Below, piece after piece: positions 32,966 through 44,763 of a DNA stretch of 64,000 nucleotides. Source of the stretch: Philonthus cognatus (Eukaryota; Arthropoda; Insecta; Coleoptera; Staphylinidae); contig OW052250.1 of NCBI GenBank assembly GCA_932526585.2, positions 32,890,673 to 32,954,672 of the forward strand, in the 5' to 3' direction. Made by a program: the position numbers and the translations under genes. The notes beneath the pieces were generated by a model. That model worked only from the letters and a program-made list of their open reading frames with translations, made no database searches and was not told where the DNA came from. Every line of letters begins with the position of its first letter. The first letter of the stretch is position 1.

Positions 32966-34000
32966 ATTAACAACACTAACCCTCAATAACTTTTAGCCAA
33001 GGAAACGAAATTCTCCAGTACCAGAATTGATTTAAATAATCAATTTCTGTTGGAGATAGATTTCTACAGCAAAAATGGTTATAAATAATAACCAAACAGT
33101 AAAAGAAAATATTCCGACTTGAGATAAGCCTGAATAGTTTATTCAATTATTTATCAATACTCTAAATGTTTTACTTACATTTGTCGTTTTATTTTTACAC
33201 TTATTTATTTATTTATTATTAATTAATTTTATATATTCAATTATCTTAATACCATTAATTAATAATGATTATTTTTTTATTTGTGCTTATCTTATCTATG
33301 ATTTCTAATTATGTATTATTGACAATGTTATACCTATTGGTGCTAAACAATAGACTTATTATTATTATGGATTCAAGAAATAATGCAACTACTTTTACCA
33401 AAAATAAAGTGTAGTCTTAAAAACTGTAACTCGAAGGAAAAGCACTGCAAAAGTTCAGATGTTTGGCAAAATTCTGGAGCGAAAAATTATGGTAATTATA
33501 GTATGATTTTAAATACTACATGAAATGGTTTCAAAATATTTTCCCTCAATTATAAATTTTATATTTCATCTAATGCCTTATGTTACTCCAAAGCAGGGGT
33601 TGGCAAGGCGGTGCCCTCGAACTTTAAAGTGCCCGCCGTTTAAATATCTAAATTCTAAATGTTGGATATTTGAACAAACTTTAGTGGATGTGATAAATCC
33701 ATTTTAAGATTATATTTTTTCTACCTAATTTGAATATATGCGTAAAAAAATGTATGTATTAATGATTACTGTTACTCAACCGGATTGCCGCTAACTTATC
33801 AGTAAATCACAATATAATTGTCTTCGGGGTAAAACTCATGAAGTGCATGAAAAATAGTGCAATTATTTTATGACTTTAAGCGTAGGCGAAACAGGATTTT
33901 GACCAGAGATTATTAAAAACATGAACAAGTAAATGTTGATATATCAAATTTTAACTGCGACGTATCATTAAAAACGAAAGTATATCGTTAAACTTTATAA
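32966..34000. other. Intron, nothing recognised
   Basis: About 1 kb of AT-rich sequence. caggggttggcaaggcggtg at 33592 looks like one end of a hAT-type element, but no second end was found. Confidence 0.3.
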
Positions 34001-34004
34001 TAAA

Positions 34005-34225
34005 TAAGTGTTTTATACGCATGGCGCATGAAGTGACATTTCTAGTTTAGAAAAGCCTGAAAATTTAGATTTGCCGGCACAACTCGCTTTACTTGAGCCG
34101 ACAAATCCGAATTTTCAGGCTTTTCTAAACTAGAAATTTTACTTCATGTTTAATTAAGGAGTAGAAGACACTCGTTAATAGCTTCAAATTGAACGCTTTT
34201 ATAAAAACAACAAATTCTTGACTTT
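34005..34225. repeat. Family H element, divergent hairpin
   Basis: Starts aagtgttttatacgcatggc, then arms gtgacatttctagtttagaa / ttctaaactagaaatttta and a long stem with a different tip (tgccggcacaactcg / cgagt-type ... gagccgaca). Right part: ggagtagaagacactcgtta and on. The outer arm carries tag in place of the usual cga on both sides, a paired change. Confidence 0.8.
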
Positions 34226-34559
34226 TTATGTGTTAAAAAGCAAAGATTATCGTATCCAATAGGAGTTGAAAACTTCTAAACTAAAAAAATCAGAAAAAAA
34301 TATAAAATAGTATGACAAGCGTGAAATTTATTTGAAAATTGTTAAAATGGTAAAATTGTTTATTAGTTAAGAAAAACTTGTGAAAATCATCGATATTAGT
34401 TAAAATACGAATGTTTAAGTGAAATCATTAAACGATGATGAACAACCTATATAATCACAGAAAATTATCTTGGACATCACTGAAAAATTAATAAATCAAT
34501 TTTTACTACTAATATTATAATAAGCTACCCTAACACTCACATCGTCTTAAGTGTGCACG

Positions 34560-34562
<3 letters not shown>

Positions 34563-34627
<65 letters not shown>
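34563..34627. repeat. (TA)n microsatellite
   Basis: About 65 bases of pure TA repeat. The YIYIYI-type ORF across it on the minus strand (34530-34781) is an artefact. Confidence 0.98.
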
Positions 34628-34631
<4 letters not shown>

Positions 34632-35439
34632 GACTTTAATATGACTCATCCAGGAATTTTTGGATTTGTAATTGGAAATTATTAAACTTATACTTATACT
34701 TATGTTATACATGTACAGAGTTGGGCAAAAGTATGGAAACACCGGATTTCTGGCTAACCTAACAAACATTTCTGTAGTCAATAATTTAATAGTTCAACAC
34801 TTTTAGTAAATAACACACTTGGTTAAGATTTCACTGTTTATTGATTGACACTGCAACAATTGTTTCGCCACACAGTGGCTTCATCAGGCAGATGAATAAT
34901 GATTAAATAATGATGAATAATAATTTGTAATCGTTTTCCTCTCTTTAAAGGCGTTATGTGATTTCCAATAGCTATCCTATTTCTCGAGGTATGACTTTAT
35001 TGGTAGTTTTTTTTAAATGGAACACCCTGTATATTTTAAACTTTTTGGATAAACACTTATTAATCAGTTACAATGATGTCTCTCTCCCCCTCTCTCTCTC
35101 TCTCTCTTAGATTCACTAATGGTCGTGGAGAAAAAAAATCACAATTTTTCTTCTTCATCATTATCTATTTGTTGGTTTTGAAAAATATATTTCATTTTTT
35201 AACCTTTTCTTTATGGCAGTATGGACTTTTCTTTGGAGAAAAACTTTCAATTTAAAATGTATTCGCATAAACTGGTTTGCCAAAATGATCTAAATATCTA
35301 AACATACCTTAGATTTAAATATCTAAGCCACCAAGAAATAATTATTTAATTTTAATAATCTTTGGTATACATATTTAGTACGATAATATGCATAATTGAT
35401 TAAATTTTTAAAGTGATCGGTTTATTAGAACGGATGCAA

Positions 35440-36410
35440 ATGTTAATTATGTGTTGGTCCTCCACCGTGCGTTACACATTCACGAGTACGTCTAGGCATA
35501 CTTCTAATAAGATGATCAATATACTCTTGGAGTATCTCATCCCAGGCAACCTGTATTTCACGGAAAAGATCCCTTAAAGTCTATGGAGGACGAATTAAAC
35601 GCCTTAGTTTTCAACCCATAATATCCCACACATGTTTAATTGGAGATAGGTCAGAAGATCTTGCTGGCCAGGGTAAAAGATTAACTCTGGAACATCTAAA
35701 GAAGTTCAATGTAGCTCTTGCAACATGCGGTTGGGCGTTATCTTGTTGAAAAAGTGGATGTTATAGTGTTCCAAGGTAGGGTATGATATCGTACAATTTC
35801 TTGTATGTAACGAGCAGAAGTCATACTGCCTCTGATAAACACTATTGGTGAGCTGCTACTATAGGCAATAGCTCCACATACCATAACTCCAACTGTTTGA
35901 TAAACATGCCTTACAACATCATGTCGTGGATCTCGTCTTTCACCGCGTCGTCTTCTCACCCTCTGTCGGCCATCATTCATCCCTAAACAAAAGCGGGATT
36001 CGTCGCTAAGAACAACTCTATTTCATTCCTCACCCCATCGCAATCGCTGTCTGCACCACTGTAAACGATTACGTCGATGCTGTGGGGCTAGAGATAGCAC
36101 AAAATGTAGGCGGTAAGAAAAAAGGCCAAAACTAACTATCCGTCTATATACGGTACGTATTCCAACAGGCCTTCCATGTTCTGCAAACCATTGATCTGCA
36201 ATTGCCTCAGTGCTAGAGCTACGATCTTTTATGGCTAGTTGTCTAAGACGGCGACTTGGAGCTCTGTTGTACTTCGCAGACGTCCTGTGCCTCTTGCTCG
36301 CTGTGTTTGGCCTACCTGATAGTATGCCTGACAACAACGAATGTACACTTCTACTCACTCTATGAGCAATTTCACGAAAAGAAGAAACCGCCATCTCGCA
36401 AGCCGATAAT
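35440..36410 (-). pseudogene. Degraded Tc1-type transposase
   Basis: On the minus strand from about 36410 to 35440: SSFREIAHRVSRSVHSLLSG, RRLRQLAIKDRSSSTEAIAD, QWFAEHGRPVGIRTVYRRIV, SFGLFSYRLHFVLSL; after a frameshift NDGRQRVRRRRGERRDPRHD, VMVCGAIAYSSSSPIVFIRG; then WPARSSDLSPIKHVWDIMG and MPRRTRECVTHGGG. It is clearly homologous to the Tc1 copies at 16140 and 49638 but much diverged. The catalytic Glu of SPDLNPIEH has become Lys (SPIKH). Clear TIRs were not found. Confidence 0.9.
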
Positions 36411-36419
36411 TCGATGTCT

Positions 36420-37370
36420 CACAAATTAAGTAAGTTGGCGACAATTGGTAAATCTTTGGACTCTTGGCATAGCAAAAAGCAGTAGTAAACGTTTTAAAAA
36501 GCAAAGTTAAAAATTAAACTCATACTGAAGCTAGAAACGTTTAATATAATGATGCAGGTGTTGAAAAAAGTAAAAACAACAAAAAAGAGTAAAGGTACAA
36601 GGCTGAAATTTAAATCACGTATTCTTTATGGTTAAACAAACACATACATTTTTTTATCAAAATAGCATAATTAATTCTTGGTGATCACTTTTCTTTGTCA
36701 CTTAGTATATTAAGAAACCTTAAATATTCATACAAAACTTTATTGTATTTTTATTTCGAATTATTTAAAGAAAAACTACTCGTTGATGTAATAACAAAAC
36801 TGGATGAAAGTTCGTTTGTTTGCCAAAGCTTTCTTTAGTCTAAAAGCAAATATAAAAACTAATAGCGTTTTAATTTAGATTCAGACATATAAACCCGATT
36901 ACATCCCATTCCGCACAGACTGTAAAGATTTTTCGCATTTTCCAGCTAATGCCATTGCCAGGGTACAATACAAGTCATTTATAGCCGAGTTACTACGGAA
37001 GTGAATTGAAAACCGATGCAGTCTCCCCAACATTATTTACAACACGGGATTAATAAATAGACCATGTGATTTAACATTTTGTTTTTAAATCAATTTTGAC
37101 GATTTGTGTTTTGTTTCTTTGTCAACTATAGTTAATTTTATTATATTTTTTACAATTGTAATTTCAATGTATAAATTATATCATATGTTCAATAAAAAAA
37201 ACCTCCAGAGTGCTATGATTTTATCTTTTTTAAAATGTATGTTGGCTACATGCTTTAGGAATTGTCATATAAAACGTCAGACATAATAATTATAATGTAT
37301 AATTTCAGAGTTGCCAACCTACAATATATTTTATAGCGATCTAGAGGTTTTGTTTTATTGAACATACGAT
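36420..37370. other. Intron, nothing recognised
   Basis: AT-rich sequence without a supported feature. Confidence 0.35.
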
Positions 37371-37374
37371 ATTG

Positions 37375-37945
37375 ATATTGGTATTGTTTTGCATTCGTTA
37401 AAATTGTCAATTGTTATTGTTTTTCTTAATTTGCAAAATTTTCAGGGTTTTATTAATTTGTGTTATTTTCGGCATTTTAAGAGATTTTTATTTTTCGGGC
37501 TTTTTGAGGGGCTTATTGTAATAACATGATATGCCACAAGTAAACAGAACTGAGATATTGGACTTTGAAGTAGAGAAAAAAATAAAAAATGTATTACTAT
37601 AACATTCAGAATTAATGGTACATTGTTTGACAAGTTTTTAAAGCTTCGGTTTGCATGCGAATATGGGCATTCTTATATTCTTATATAAAAATAATACAGC
37701 ATTTTTTGGTTGTATGGCTTATCATGTTATTACAATAAGCCCTTCAATTGTTTACGGTCATATATTTTAATTTTGATATACTCGCGGGCAGAGGCGCAGC
37801 CAAAGGGGGGCCCGAAAAATAAAAATATTTTAAAATGTCGAAAATAACACAAATTGATAAAACCCTGAAAATTTAGCAAATTAAGAGAAATAATAACTAT
37901 TGACAATTTTAACGAATACAAAACAATACCGATTTTAATTACATT
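37375..37945. repeat. Foldback element with about 130-bp arms
   Basis: The left arm 37375-37502 (attggtattgttttgcattc ... atttttatttttcgggc) is the imperfect reverse complement of 37811-37945 (gcccgaaaaataaaaatatt ... gaatacaaaacaatacc). The right arm is preceded by gggcagaggcgcagccaaag, reminiscent of a hAT-type end. The loop between the arms is occupied by the element at 37509-37742. Confidence 0.85.
37509..37742. mobile_element. MITE with GGGCTTATTGTAATAACATG ends
   Basis: 234 bases with about 23-base inverted ends, gggcttattgtaataacatg on the left and catgttattacaataagccc on the right. Related ends occur at 46637, 47088-47112 and 48249-48440. There is no ORF. It is nested in the foldback element at 37375-37945. 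Confidence 0.85.
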
Positions 37946-37949
37946 AAAA

Positions 37950-38615
37950 ATGTAATTTTATTAAGTGATTTGATATAAAAATGAAAAGATACGTCGCTGG
38001 CAGGCAAAAGCGGAATGGAATTACCTACTCGCATATTAAAATCCTCAAAGCAAATATTTGTCTCGAATGTCAGCCGTACCCTTATCAAAAGATGGATAGA
38101 TATCCTGGAAAGCGGAAATAAAATTTTCTCCAGCTGTTAGGAATGGAATTCTCATAATATTGTATTAAGTTATACCTACATTTCAACGTGTGTTTAAATA
38201 ACTAGAAAATTCAATTAAATGTTATTTGAACTTAATATACGGTTTATGGTATGGCTTGTTTTAATAAACGTCTTTATATTTTCCAGAATAAACATACTTT
38301 TTAATTTAAGTTGGTCTGAATGAACTTCTCTTGATGTTAGCAATATAAAGAGATTTTTTTTAGATTAAGTATTAATATGTTACAAGTAATTAAAACTAGT
38401 TTTTCGAAAATGGATAAAAAAATTCGTATATTAAACTTTTACTAAGTTTCTAGACCTTGGATGAGATTTCAAGTATTTCTCGCCTATATTGATTTTTCTT
38501 TATAATTCATTTACAGCTTGGTAATTTTTTATTGAGTTTAAATGATTATATTGATTTAAACATAGCATGACAGCTGCAGTTATGATTAACTCGTAATGTC
38601 GTATAAAAATAACAA
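37950..38615. other. Intron, nothing recognised
   Basis: AT-rich sequence without a supported feature. Confidence 0.35.
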
Positions 38616-38619
38616 AATT

Positions 38620-38990
38620 CGTATTAAATCAGGCTTTTCTAAACTCGAAATGTTGCTTCATACGCCACGCGTACTAAACACTTACAATGCTGAAATATTG
38701 AGACCAGATGAACTTCACTTGAAATCAGTGTCTTGTACGCGTGGCGCATGAAGTAAAATTTCGAGTTTAGAAAAGCCTGAAAATTTGATTTGGCCGCTCC
38801 GCGCTTCGCGCTACGCGACCAAACCAAATTTTCAGGCTTCTCTAAACTCGAAATTTTACTTCATGCTTAACCTGGGAGTGGAAAACACACGTTTAAGCTT
38901 CAAATTGAACTCTTAAAAAACCAAGAAATATCTAAACATTTACAGCATATAATTATGCTATGTGTACTTAAAAGAAAAACTTCCTGTATA
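38620..38990. repeat. Family H element, right-hand hairpin plus terminal repeat
   Basis: Centre (acgccacgcgtactaaacac ... tgtacgcgtggcgcatgaag), a complete hairpin with tip gctccgcgcttcgcgctacgc, acctgggagtggaaaacaca and the right end atttacagcatataattatg to aagaaaaacttcctg at about 38985. The left hairpin is reduced to its inner arm. Confidence 0.85.
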
Positions 38991-39480
38991 AATTATTTTA
39001 AAAATGCACGTGTATGTTTTGAATCATGTGCAGGAACTTTATTAAAATTCAAATCAATAACACAACGTTCGCGAAGTATTTCTAGTTTAAGGTCAAAGCT
39101 GTATACAGAAATTAATCTTGATTACAGTGTTCACGAAACATTAGTCTAATATTTTTTTTCACGGTAAAGCACATTAGCAAATTAGGAGTTGACTGTCTGC
39201 ACGCTATTTTAAAGAACGATGTTTAAAATTAGTCTTGCCTTCTGAAAATCAATAATTAATTACTCTATGGAAATGTAATTTATGCAATTGATTAAATATT
39301 TGCTTCGAATATTATGTTAATCTTGATAATAATATGAAAATCAGAATATTTACGTTTTTAACTTCTTGACACGTCATTTTTTTGTACTGATCTTGTAAGC
39401 ATGAAGTAAATAGAATAAATATTTACAATAAAGAAAAATTGAATTTGCTAATTGTTTACAGAATATTCACAAAATATAAA

Positions 39481-39692
39481 AACGAATTAAAATTAATATC
39501 GACTTTCTGCAAAAATGTAGTCTTGTTGAGACATTTCGAAATATTCATTGAAATACCCTGACAGATGTTCATTGTTTAATGAATAATAATGTCGGGGTAT
39601 TAGCTCGGAAAGTAGTTGTTTCAATGAATATTTGGAAAAGTCTCAGCGGGACAACTTTTTTGCAGAAAGTCGATATTAGTTTTAATTTGTTT
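39481..39692. repeat. F2-like inverted repeat
   Basis: Arms 39481-39563 (gaattaaaattaatatcgac tttctgc ... aatattcattgaaa) and 39600-39692 (... tttcaatgaatatttgg ... gcagaaagtcgatattag) pair imperfectly. The centre (ataccccgaca and its partner) and the tttcaatgaata arm recall family F2. Confidence 0.75.
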
Positions 39693-41040
39693 TTAAATAT
39701 TTAGAAACCTGCAAACTTTGATTTCTCCGAGGGGTTAAAAAAATCAATCCTCGTTATTTATTAAGTTATACCGAGTGATGTGTCGGCTTAGGACATATAG
39801 GAAATCCAATATACATTTTAAAGAGGCCAATTATTGTCTCCCCTATACATTTTTGAAGAAACTTGTATTGAAACTTTTTAAAGTACTGGACTAATTAGAT
39901 AAGAATATCTACCAACCCTGAATACTTTCTACTAAACCGTTTTGAAGTTATTTTCAGAATTATGTCCTAAAAAAATGTAATTTGCATAAGATCTTAATAC
40001 TGCAATCACGAGTAACTATCAAAATAAAAGACATGTGGCTTAAAATTACTTATTTTAGGTTGTCAATGTTAAAGTCATTTTCTTACATTTACAAAATTTA
40101 AATACTTATCACGAAAATAAAACAATATTTTAGAAAAATCTAATATTTTTGTAATTCGTTTTTTTTATTACCCGATATATATCATCACTGCTTTCAGCAC
40201 TAAATATTTGTTAGGTTTAACGTAAATTAAACTATATACCAATAGCATGTGGATTAAAATTAAAACGAATTCATTGCATATCAATAATTACATAGTCCTG
40301 AAATAACCACAAGCATAATAAATATTCATAGCATGTATATCCCAGCGATAATAATTTATTGGTAATGAAAATTATATTTCAACCATAACTTTAGCGGAAA
40401 ACCCATTAAAACCGTCGTGATGAATTAAATCAAATAGCACGTAAAATTCGTACCGGTGAAATTAACATTTACAATGGAACAAATTTCAAGGTGTTGATCT
40501 TAACAAGCATTAGACATAAACACGTGCGACGACGATATGTAGAAATGTTCGTTGTTGAGAAGTGTGGCATTTTTCAGATATGGATTCTCTAAGGTTTGAA
40601 AAGTTTCTCGTTTAATGATTTTACGATTCGGGTCGTATATCGACCCATGTAAACATAATGGAGGTTTAGTGAGGAGTTCTATATAAAACTTCCAATGCCG
40701 AAAGGAATTAGAAAAAAAAAACAGTCAACCTATATAAGTGACTTCATTGTTATGTCTGATATCTTTGTAAAGTCAAATAAATTAAACAAAAATTATTTAG
40801 CAAATTATATTTAGCAATAGTCAAATACATGCACAAAAATTAATCCATTGCCGTTTTTTACGTTCTTGATAGCACGAAAAATTTCTTTTTAATTGACAAA
40901 AATATATTCGTCGAATAAATGTTTACTGAACCAACTATAATTAAAATTTATTCGACGATTATATTTGTTGTCGATAAAAAATACGTTTTTTGTCATCAAT
41001 AATACACACACCGTAGAAAAAAAGAAGGATTTTTTTAGTA
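39693..41040. other. Intron, nothing recognised
   Basis: About 1.3 kb of AT-rich sequence with no supported feature. Confidence 0.35.
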
Positions 41041-41044
41041 GAAT

Positions 41045-42890
41045 AAAAAAACAGGATTCCCCTAGGCTCAACCATAAGTGTCACCCTTTTCGCTATCGCC
41101 GTTAAAGACATTGCTTTGTCTGTAGAATCCCCTGTACAGAAATGTCTATACGTCGATGACCTTGTAATATATATGGCAGAAGATACCATCCCCGCCATAA
41201 ATCGTCAACTTCAATCGGTCATCGACAAGGTGAACAGAGATGCTGAGTCGAGAGGTTTTCGCTTTTCCGCAACGAAAACCTCATGTGTCAATTTCTGTAA
41301 ACTCAGACGTCCACATCTCAACCCCGGTCTGTCTCTCCGGAGTACCAGGATACAGGTTTTGGATAGTATTTGATAGTACTCTTTCTTATCCGGCCCATAT
41401 CAATGAGCTGGTCCAGCGGTCCTGAAAAGCACTAAACTTCTCAAAGTGCCTAGCCAGCATCAACTGGTGGACTAGGGCTGCGCAGTATATTCTTCGGCAA
41501 GACGAGTCCTACACCCGAGTCCGGACGAGTCCCACACCGAGTCTCTGCTGCAAGTCGGGTGTCCCTTCACTATCCGCACGTCACGCCGAAACCGCTTCGT
41601 GTTGCAATACGCGGCGGCAATGCGTGCAAGAAGGGTACACGTAAACCGACGACACGCCACAGAGAAGCAGAGAAAATACACTATAAGACCTACCGTCAGT
41701 AGCCCGGTGTGCGTCCGCGCGAAGGAGCTATGGAGAGTCTCAATATCAGTCCTCCCAGGGTATTCGACTCATTAAGTGCCATTTAAAGTATATCGTCGTT
41801 ATACTCAGTCGATCCGCTGGTCCAGCTCATACAAGCTTCGATATTCGAAGTGTCCCGGATGCGAAAGACGATCGTGTTCGTCTGGGCTCCGGGGCACGTG
41901 GGTATCGAGGACAATGGCCGATGAAGCTGCTGAAGCATACATGACGTACCCGTCAGGCCAGACGACGTGAAAGGGTACATCAAGAATAAATTTACAGAGG
42001 ATTGGCAGCAGAGTTGGAACGGCTACGAGAGTAAGTTAAGGTCTGTAAAGTTCTCCGTGACTCCCTGGCGATCGCCGGTGACACTTGCGAGGAGGAAGGA
42101 GGTTGCCCTAGGGCACACCAACTTAACCTCCATGTATCTCCTTGCCGGCGATGAAACGCCTTAGTGTCCATCCTGTTACGGCCGGTTAAAGGTGGAGCAT
42201 ATTTTAGTCGAATGCAGCCTACGCATTACAGCGAAATAGGCTGAGGTTTGGTGGTGATGTGGCGTCCATATTGGCGAATAGTAAGGGGCCCGTAGAAACG
42301 TGTTCAACGTTTCTACGTAAAACAAGTCGACTATAGAGATTCGTGTATGTCTTTTAAGTGTTAATTTATTATTCATTTATTTATTGTTTTTGTGCATAGT
42401 GGCATCGAAGATTCCGTACAACTTCGGTGTCACCTTTTAGTTTGTGTCTGTCAGCTCCAGAGTCCTTTTACAACTCTGGAGCACATATTTTATATAGTTT
42501 TTAGGGTCCGGAATCGGGGTCCATTTACAACCCCGATACCGTCTCTCTGTGATATAAGGTTTAGGTTGTGTTGTACATTACGTGTAGGGTCCAGCATCGG
42601 GGTCATTTACAACCCCGATGTCGTCCGCTTTGTGATATTAGGTGTCTATTTTATGTACGATCGGTCACAGGGTCTTTTGCCACCACAATGTCTGAGATAT
42701 TAGGTTCCGGGTTACTTATTCCACTTTTATTTAGTGTTGTTTATTTTAGTTAATTTATTGTATTGCTTTTATTACACTTACGGTCGAAGCTGGTAAGTGG
42801 GTGGGGTTTTTAGTCGGTAGTCCTCCAGTTTGGAGAGAGTCAGACACTCCGTCCATAAATGGATTTTTCCCTCCCATACCACAAAAAAAA
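41045..42890 (+). mobile_element. LINE 3' portion, 5'-truncated within the RT
   Basis: Begins inside a reverse transcriptase: IPLGSTISVTLFAIAVKDIA, then CLYVDDLVIYMAEDTIPAIN with the catalytic YVDD box and the following SRGFRFSATKTSCVNF. Later, broken by stops and frameshifts, an RNase H remnant (VFVWAPGHVGIED near 41870) and a C-terminal stretch WNGYESKLRSVKFSVTPWRS, EVALGHTNLTSMYLLAGDET, CPSCYGRLKVEHILVECSL. It ends with a 3' UTR containing repeats and an A run at 42882-42890. No target-site duplication could be fixed. Confidence 0.85.
42440..42700 (+). repeat. Imperfect tandem repeats in LINE 3' UTR
   Basis: Three or four units of about 100 bases built on gggtcc(a/g)g(a/c)atcggggtc followed by atttacaaccccgat and tgtgatat(a/t)aggt. 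Each unit itself contains a short inverted pair (atcggggt / accccgat), so each can form a hairpin. Such repeated hairpins may serve as the RT recognition signal; that is inference. Confidence 0.75.
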
Positions 42891-42894
42891 CATT

Positions 42895-43394
42895 TACCGG
42901 CTGGAATTATATAATTTTAATCAATGGCCCTGATATTGCATTTCATTGATTTGAATAATCACTGTTACTGTTATTAATTTTAAACAACAATATCGCCGAG
43001 CGATATAATGTCAGGCGACGTTACCGCTCGGCCAACACCTGCCCTAGGAGCATATTAAAGCTACTAGATGCTATAATACGTTTTTAAAACATTTTTGTTT
43101 CTTTAATAAAATATCTCTCTTTTTTTAAAACAGTTAAAACGGGGCGATTCAAAATACAAACATATCTATTTTGAAAAAGAGAAAAAATTACATTTTGTGT
43201 TGCATTAATATTTGTATGCCCTCCGAGTTCCCGAATTTCTTAAATATACCTTCCTACTAAAAAAAAAAATTTTGCTAACCCCTAACTTAGAAAATTAAAA
43301 AAAAAGATACTCGTATAAGGGTAATTACATAGCAAGACATCGAGCACTGAGTTACATTTTTTTAAATAAAATAAGTTGGTAAACAAATACTTAC
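42895..43394. other. Intron, nothing recognised
   Basis: The end of the 11.4-kb intron. It has an isolated GC-rich spot (gccgagcgatataatgtcag ... gacgttaccgctcggc, 42993-43038) that forms a short hairpin. Confidence 0.4.
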
Positions 43395-43848
43395 GCTAAA
43401 ATTCCAGACATATGGAAGATCTCAGCATTAAGGTATGCCAGATAGGCCATGACGAATATAAAAATAGGTTCGATAACGCGCACTTCGTTTGTGAACCTCG
43501 TTACGAAGCCGGTGGCGAAGCCCCAGATGACGCCGATCACCGTGCCTCCAATGGCGACGACAAAAAAGTTCGCGAAACCCGCCAAAACGTCCGTATAAAT
43601 TATATTCTCGAGTCCCATTTCCGTGTAACACTCGAACATGTGGTACAGCACTACCGTCACAGCATCGTTCAACAAGGACTCGCCGAAGACGACGATGTAC
43701 AGGATTTCGTTCACTTGGATCTCTTCGAAGACCGCCAGGACTGCGACTGGATCTACAGCTGACACTAGTGAGCTGAAGAGAAGCATGTCTAGGAGAGGAG
43801 TATCGCATTGGAATAGACCTGTTGTTCCTATTGCCCATAAGGAAGCAC
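43395..43848 (-). CDS. Nhe2: Na+/H+ exchanger, visible exon 2 (ion-binding core)
   Basis: 454 bases: GT completes a Gly codon, 150 codons follow, GC is left over. Contains FSSLVSAVDPVAVLAVFEEI, VVFGESLLNDAVTVVLYHMF, GFANFFVVAIGGTVIGVIWG, FATGFVTRFTNEVRVIEPIF and YLAYLNAEIFHMSGILA. The Asp of GESLLNDA is the conserved transport residue of SLC9A/CPA1 antiporters, and SAVDPVAVLAVFEE forms part of the same crossing. The acceptor is tttttttaag and the donor GC|GTAAGT. This is the largest exon in view. Confidence 0.98.
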
Positions 43849-43947
43849 CTTAAAAAAATGACAACAATATTAGTTTTAGCTTAATTACCTTCATAATTAT
43901 ACGTTATCAATTTTGATTTAAAATGTTTGCTTGTCAATGTTACTTAC

Positions 43948-44214
43948 CAATTGATAGGGTATTCCAAATTGTCCCAACAACGGCAAAGATCAAGATGGTT
44001 CCCAGATGGTCGAAGAAAAGCCTGTTGGGCATGAAGTATCCAGCGTCAAGGATAATAGGTGGGAGCATGTAGAAGAAGAAAGTGTCTGGGGTTAAAGGTG
44101 ACATGTGGACACTGTCTGTTAAGTGGACTAGAACCACTCCAATTGCAACTCCTACCACGATTAAAAGGCAGGATTCGGGAAATATTTCGTTCAGTTTTGG
44201 TGCCATGTGAAAAC
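43948..44214 (-). CDS. Nhe2: Na+/H+ exchanger, visible exon 1 (first helices in view)
   Basis: 267 bases: two bases complete a Phe-containing junction, then HMAPKLNEIFPESCLLIVVG, VAIGVVLVHLTDSVHMSPLT and DTFFFYMLPPIILDAGYFMP, ending TIWNTLSIG with one base over. FFFYMLPPIILDAGYF corresponds to the amiloride-sensitive helix of vertebrate NHEs (FF.F.LPPI). The acceptor is attttatttcag and the donor G|GTAAGT. The ATG at 44206 is internal, as the splice acceptor precedes it, so upstream exon(s) encoding the signal/first helix are required; none was identified between 44215 and 64000. Confidence 0.96.
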
Positions 44215-44763
44215 CTGAAATAAAATAAAATTATCAAAAATGGTTTACTTATAATTACATGTAGGTAACACTAATTGTTGAGAATGGAACAAATCTAAGA
44301 AACAGAACACTTTAGGAAAGATAAAGTAAAATTGAATTTGCCAAGTTACATTCTGTGATGTAGTGTTTTTGTCTCAAATAAATACGTGTAATTGTAAACA
44401 TATAATTACTACGGAATTTTAGATCTCTGAACTTTTTAAAAAATGTAAAAAAAAGTGCTAAATAGGCCATTTAAACTCGAAATAAATACCAAATTTAAAA
44501 AAAAGTTTATTTCGCAAAATATGTAATATATTTCTGAGGTGCGGCCCTTGAAACACTTTAATTTAATTTTCAACCCCGAAGCAGTATGGATTGGCCAGCC
44601 CTAGTCTAGTGTGTTTACTATAATTGATTTTTGATTTGATTTGATTTTTTTCTAATGTTGGAAAAATAAAATTGGCCAACTGTCAACAAACTGCAGAAAC
44701 CCGATATTAACTAAAAATTTATCCAAAGTCCACAAAAATTGAAAAGATATAACTATAAAATTA

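Larger units (their letters stand above)
1007..44214 (-). other. Nhe2: Na+/H+ exchanger gene, nine exons visible, open at both ends
   Basis: Gene-level entry. Transcription runs right to left through exons 43948-44214, 43395-43848, 31763-31980, 15079-15371, 13846-13916, 5880-6092, 4350-4488, 4138-4281 and 1007-1076. Each visible exon edge has an AG acceptor or GT donor, and the split codons join in phase at all eight junctions. The product is an SLC9A-family electroneutral Na+/H+ antiporter of the plasma membrane type: membrane core first, then the cytoplasmic regulatory tail. The match to insect Nhe2 (vertebrate NHE1-5 group) rests on recalled family motifs. The first exon(s) and promoter are not in view, and the last exon lies beyond base 1. 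Introns of 11.4 kb (31981-43394) and 16.4 kb (15372-31762) hold most of the transposons; others are 68 and 99 bases. Confidence 0.93.

Noticed and set aside
34530..34781. ORF with a long YIYIYI stretch
   Set aside because: Translation of a (TA)n microsatellite.
42895..43060. Short GC-rich hairpin as a structured RNA
   Set aside because: A single small stem (gccgagcg / cgctcggc) without any recognised RNA-gene signal; too little to call.
44206..44206. ATG at 44206 as the true start of the Na+/H+ exchanger
   Set aside because: A good acceptor (ttatttcag) lies just upstream at 44215, and the residues before the ATG (FH) match the conserved ..F.H.. entry to this helix. The first helices of the family would be missing.
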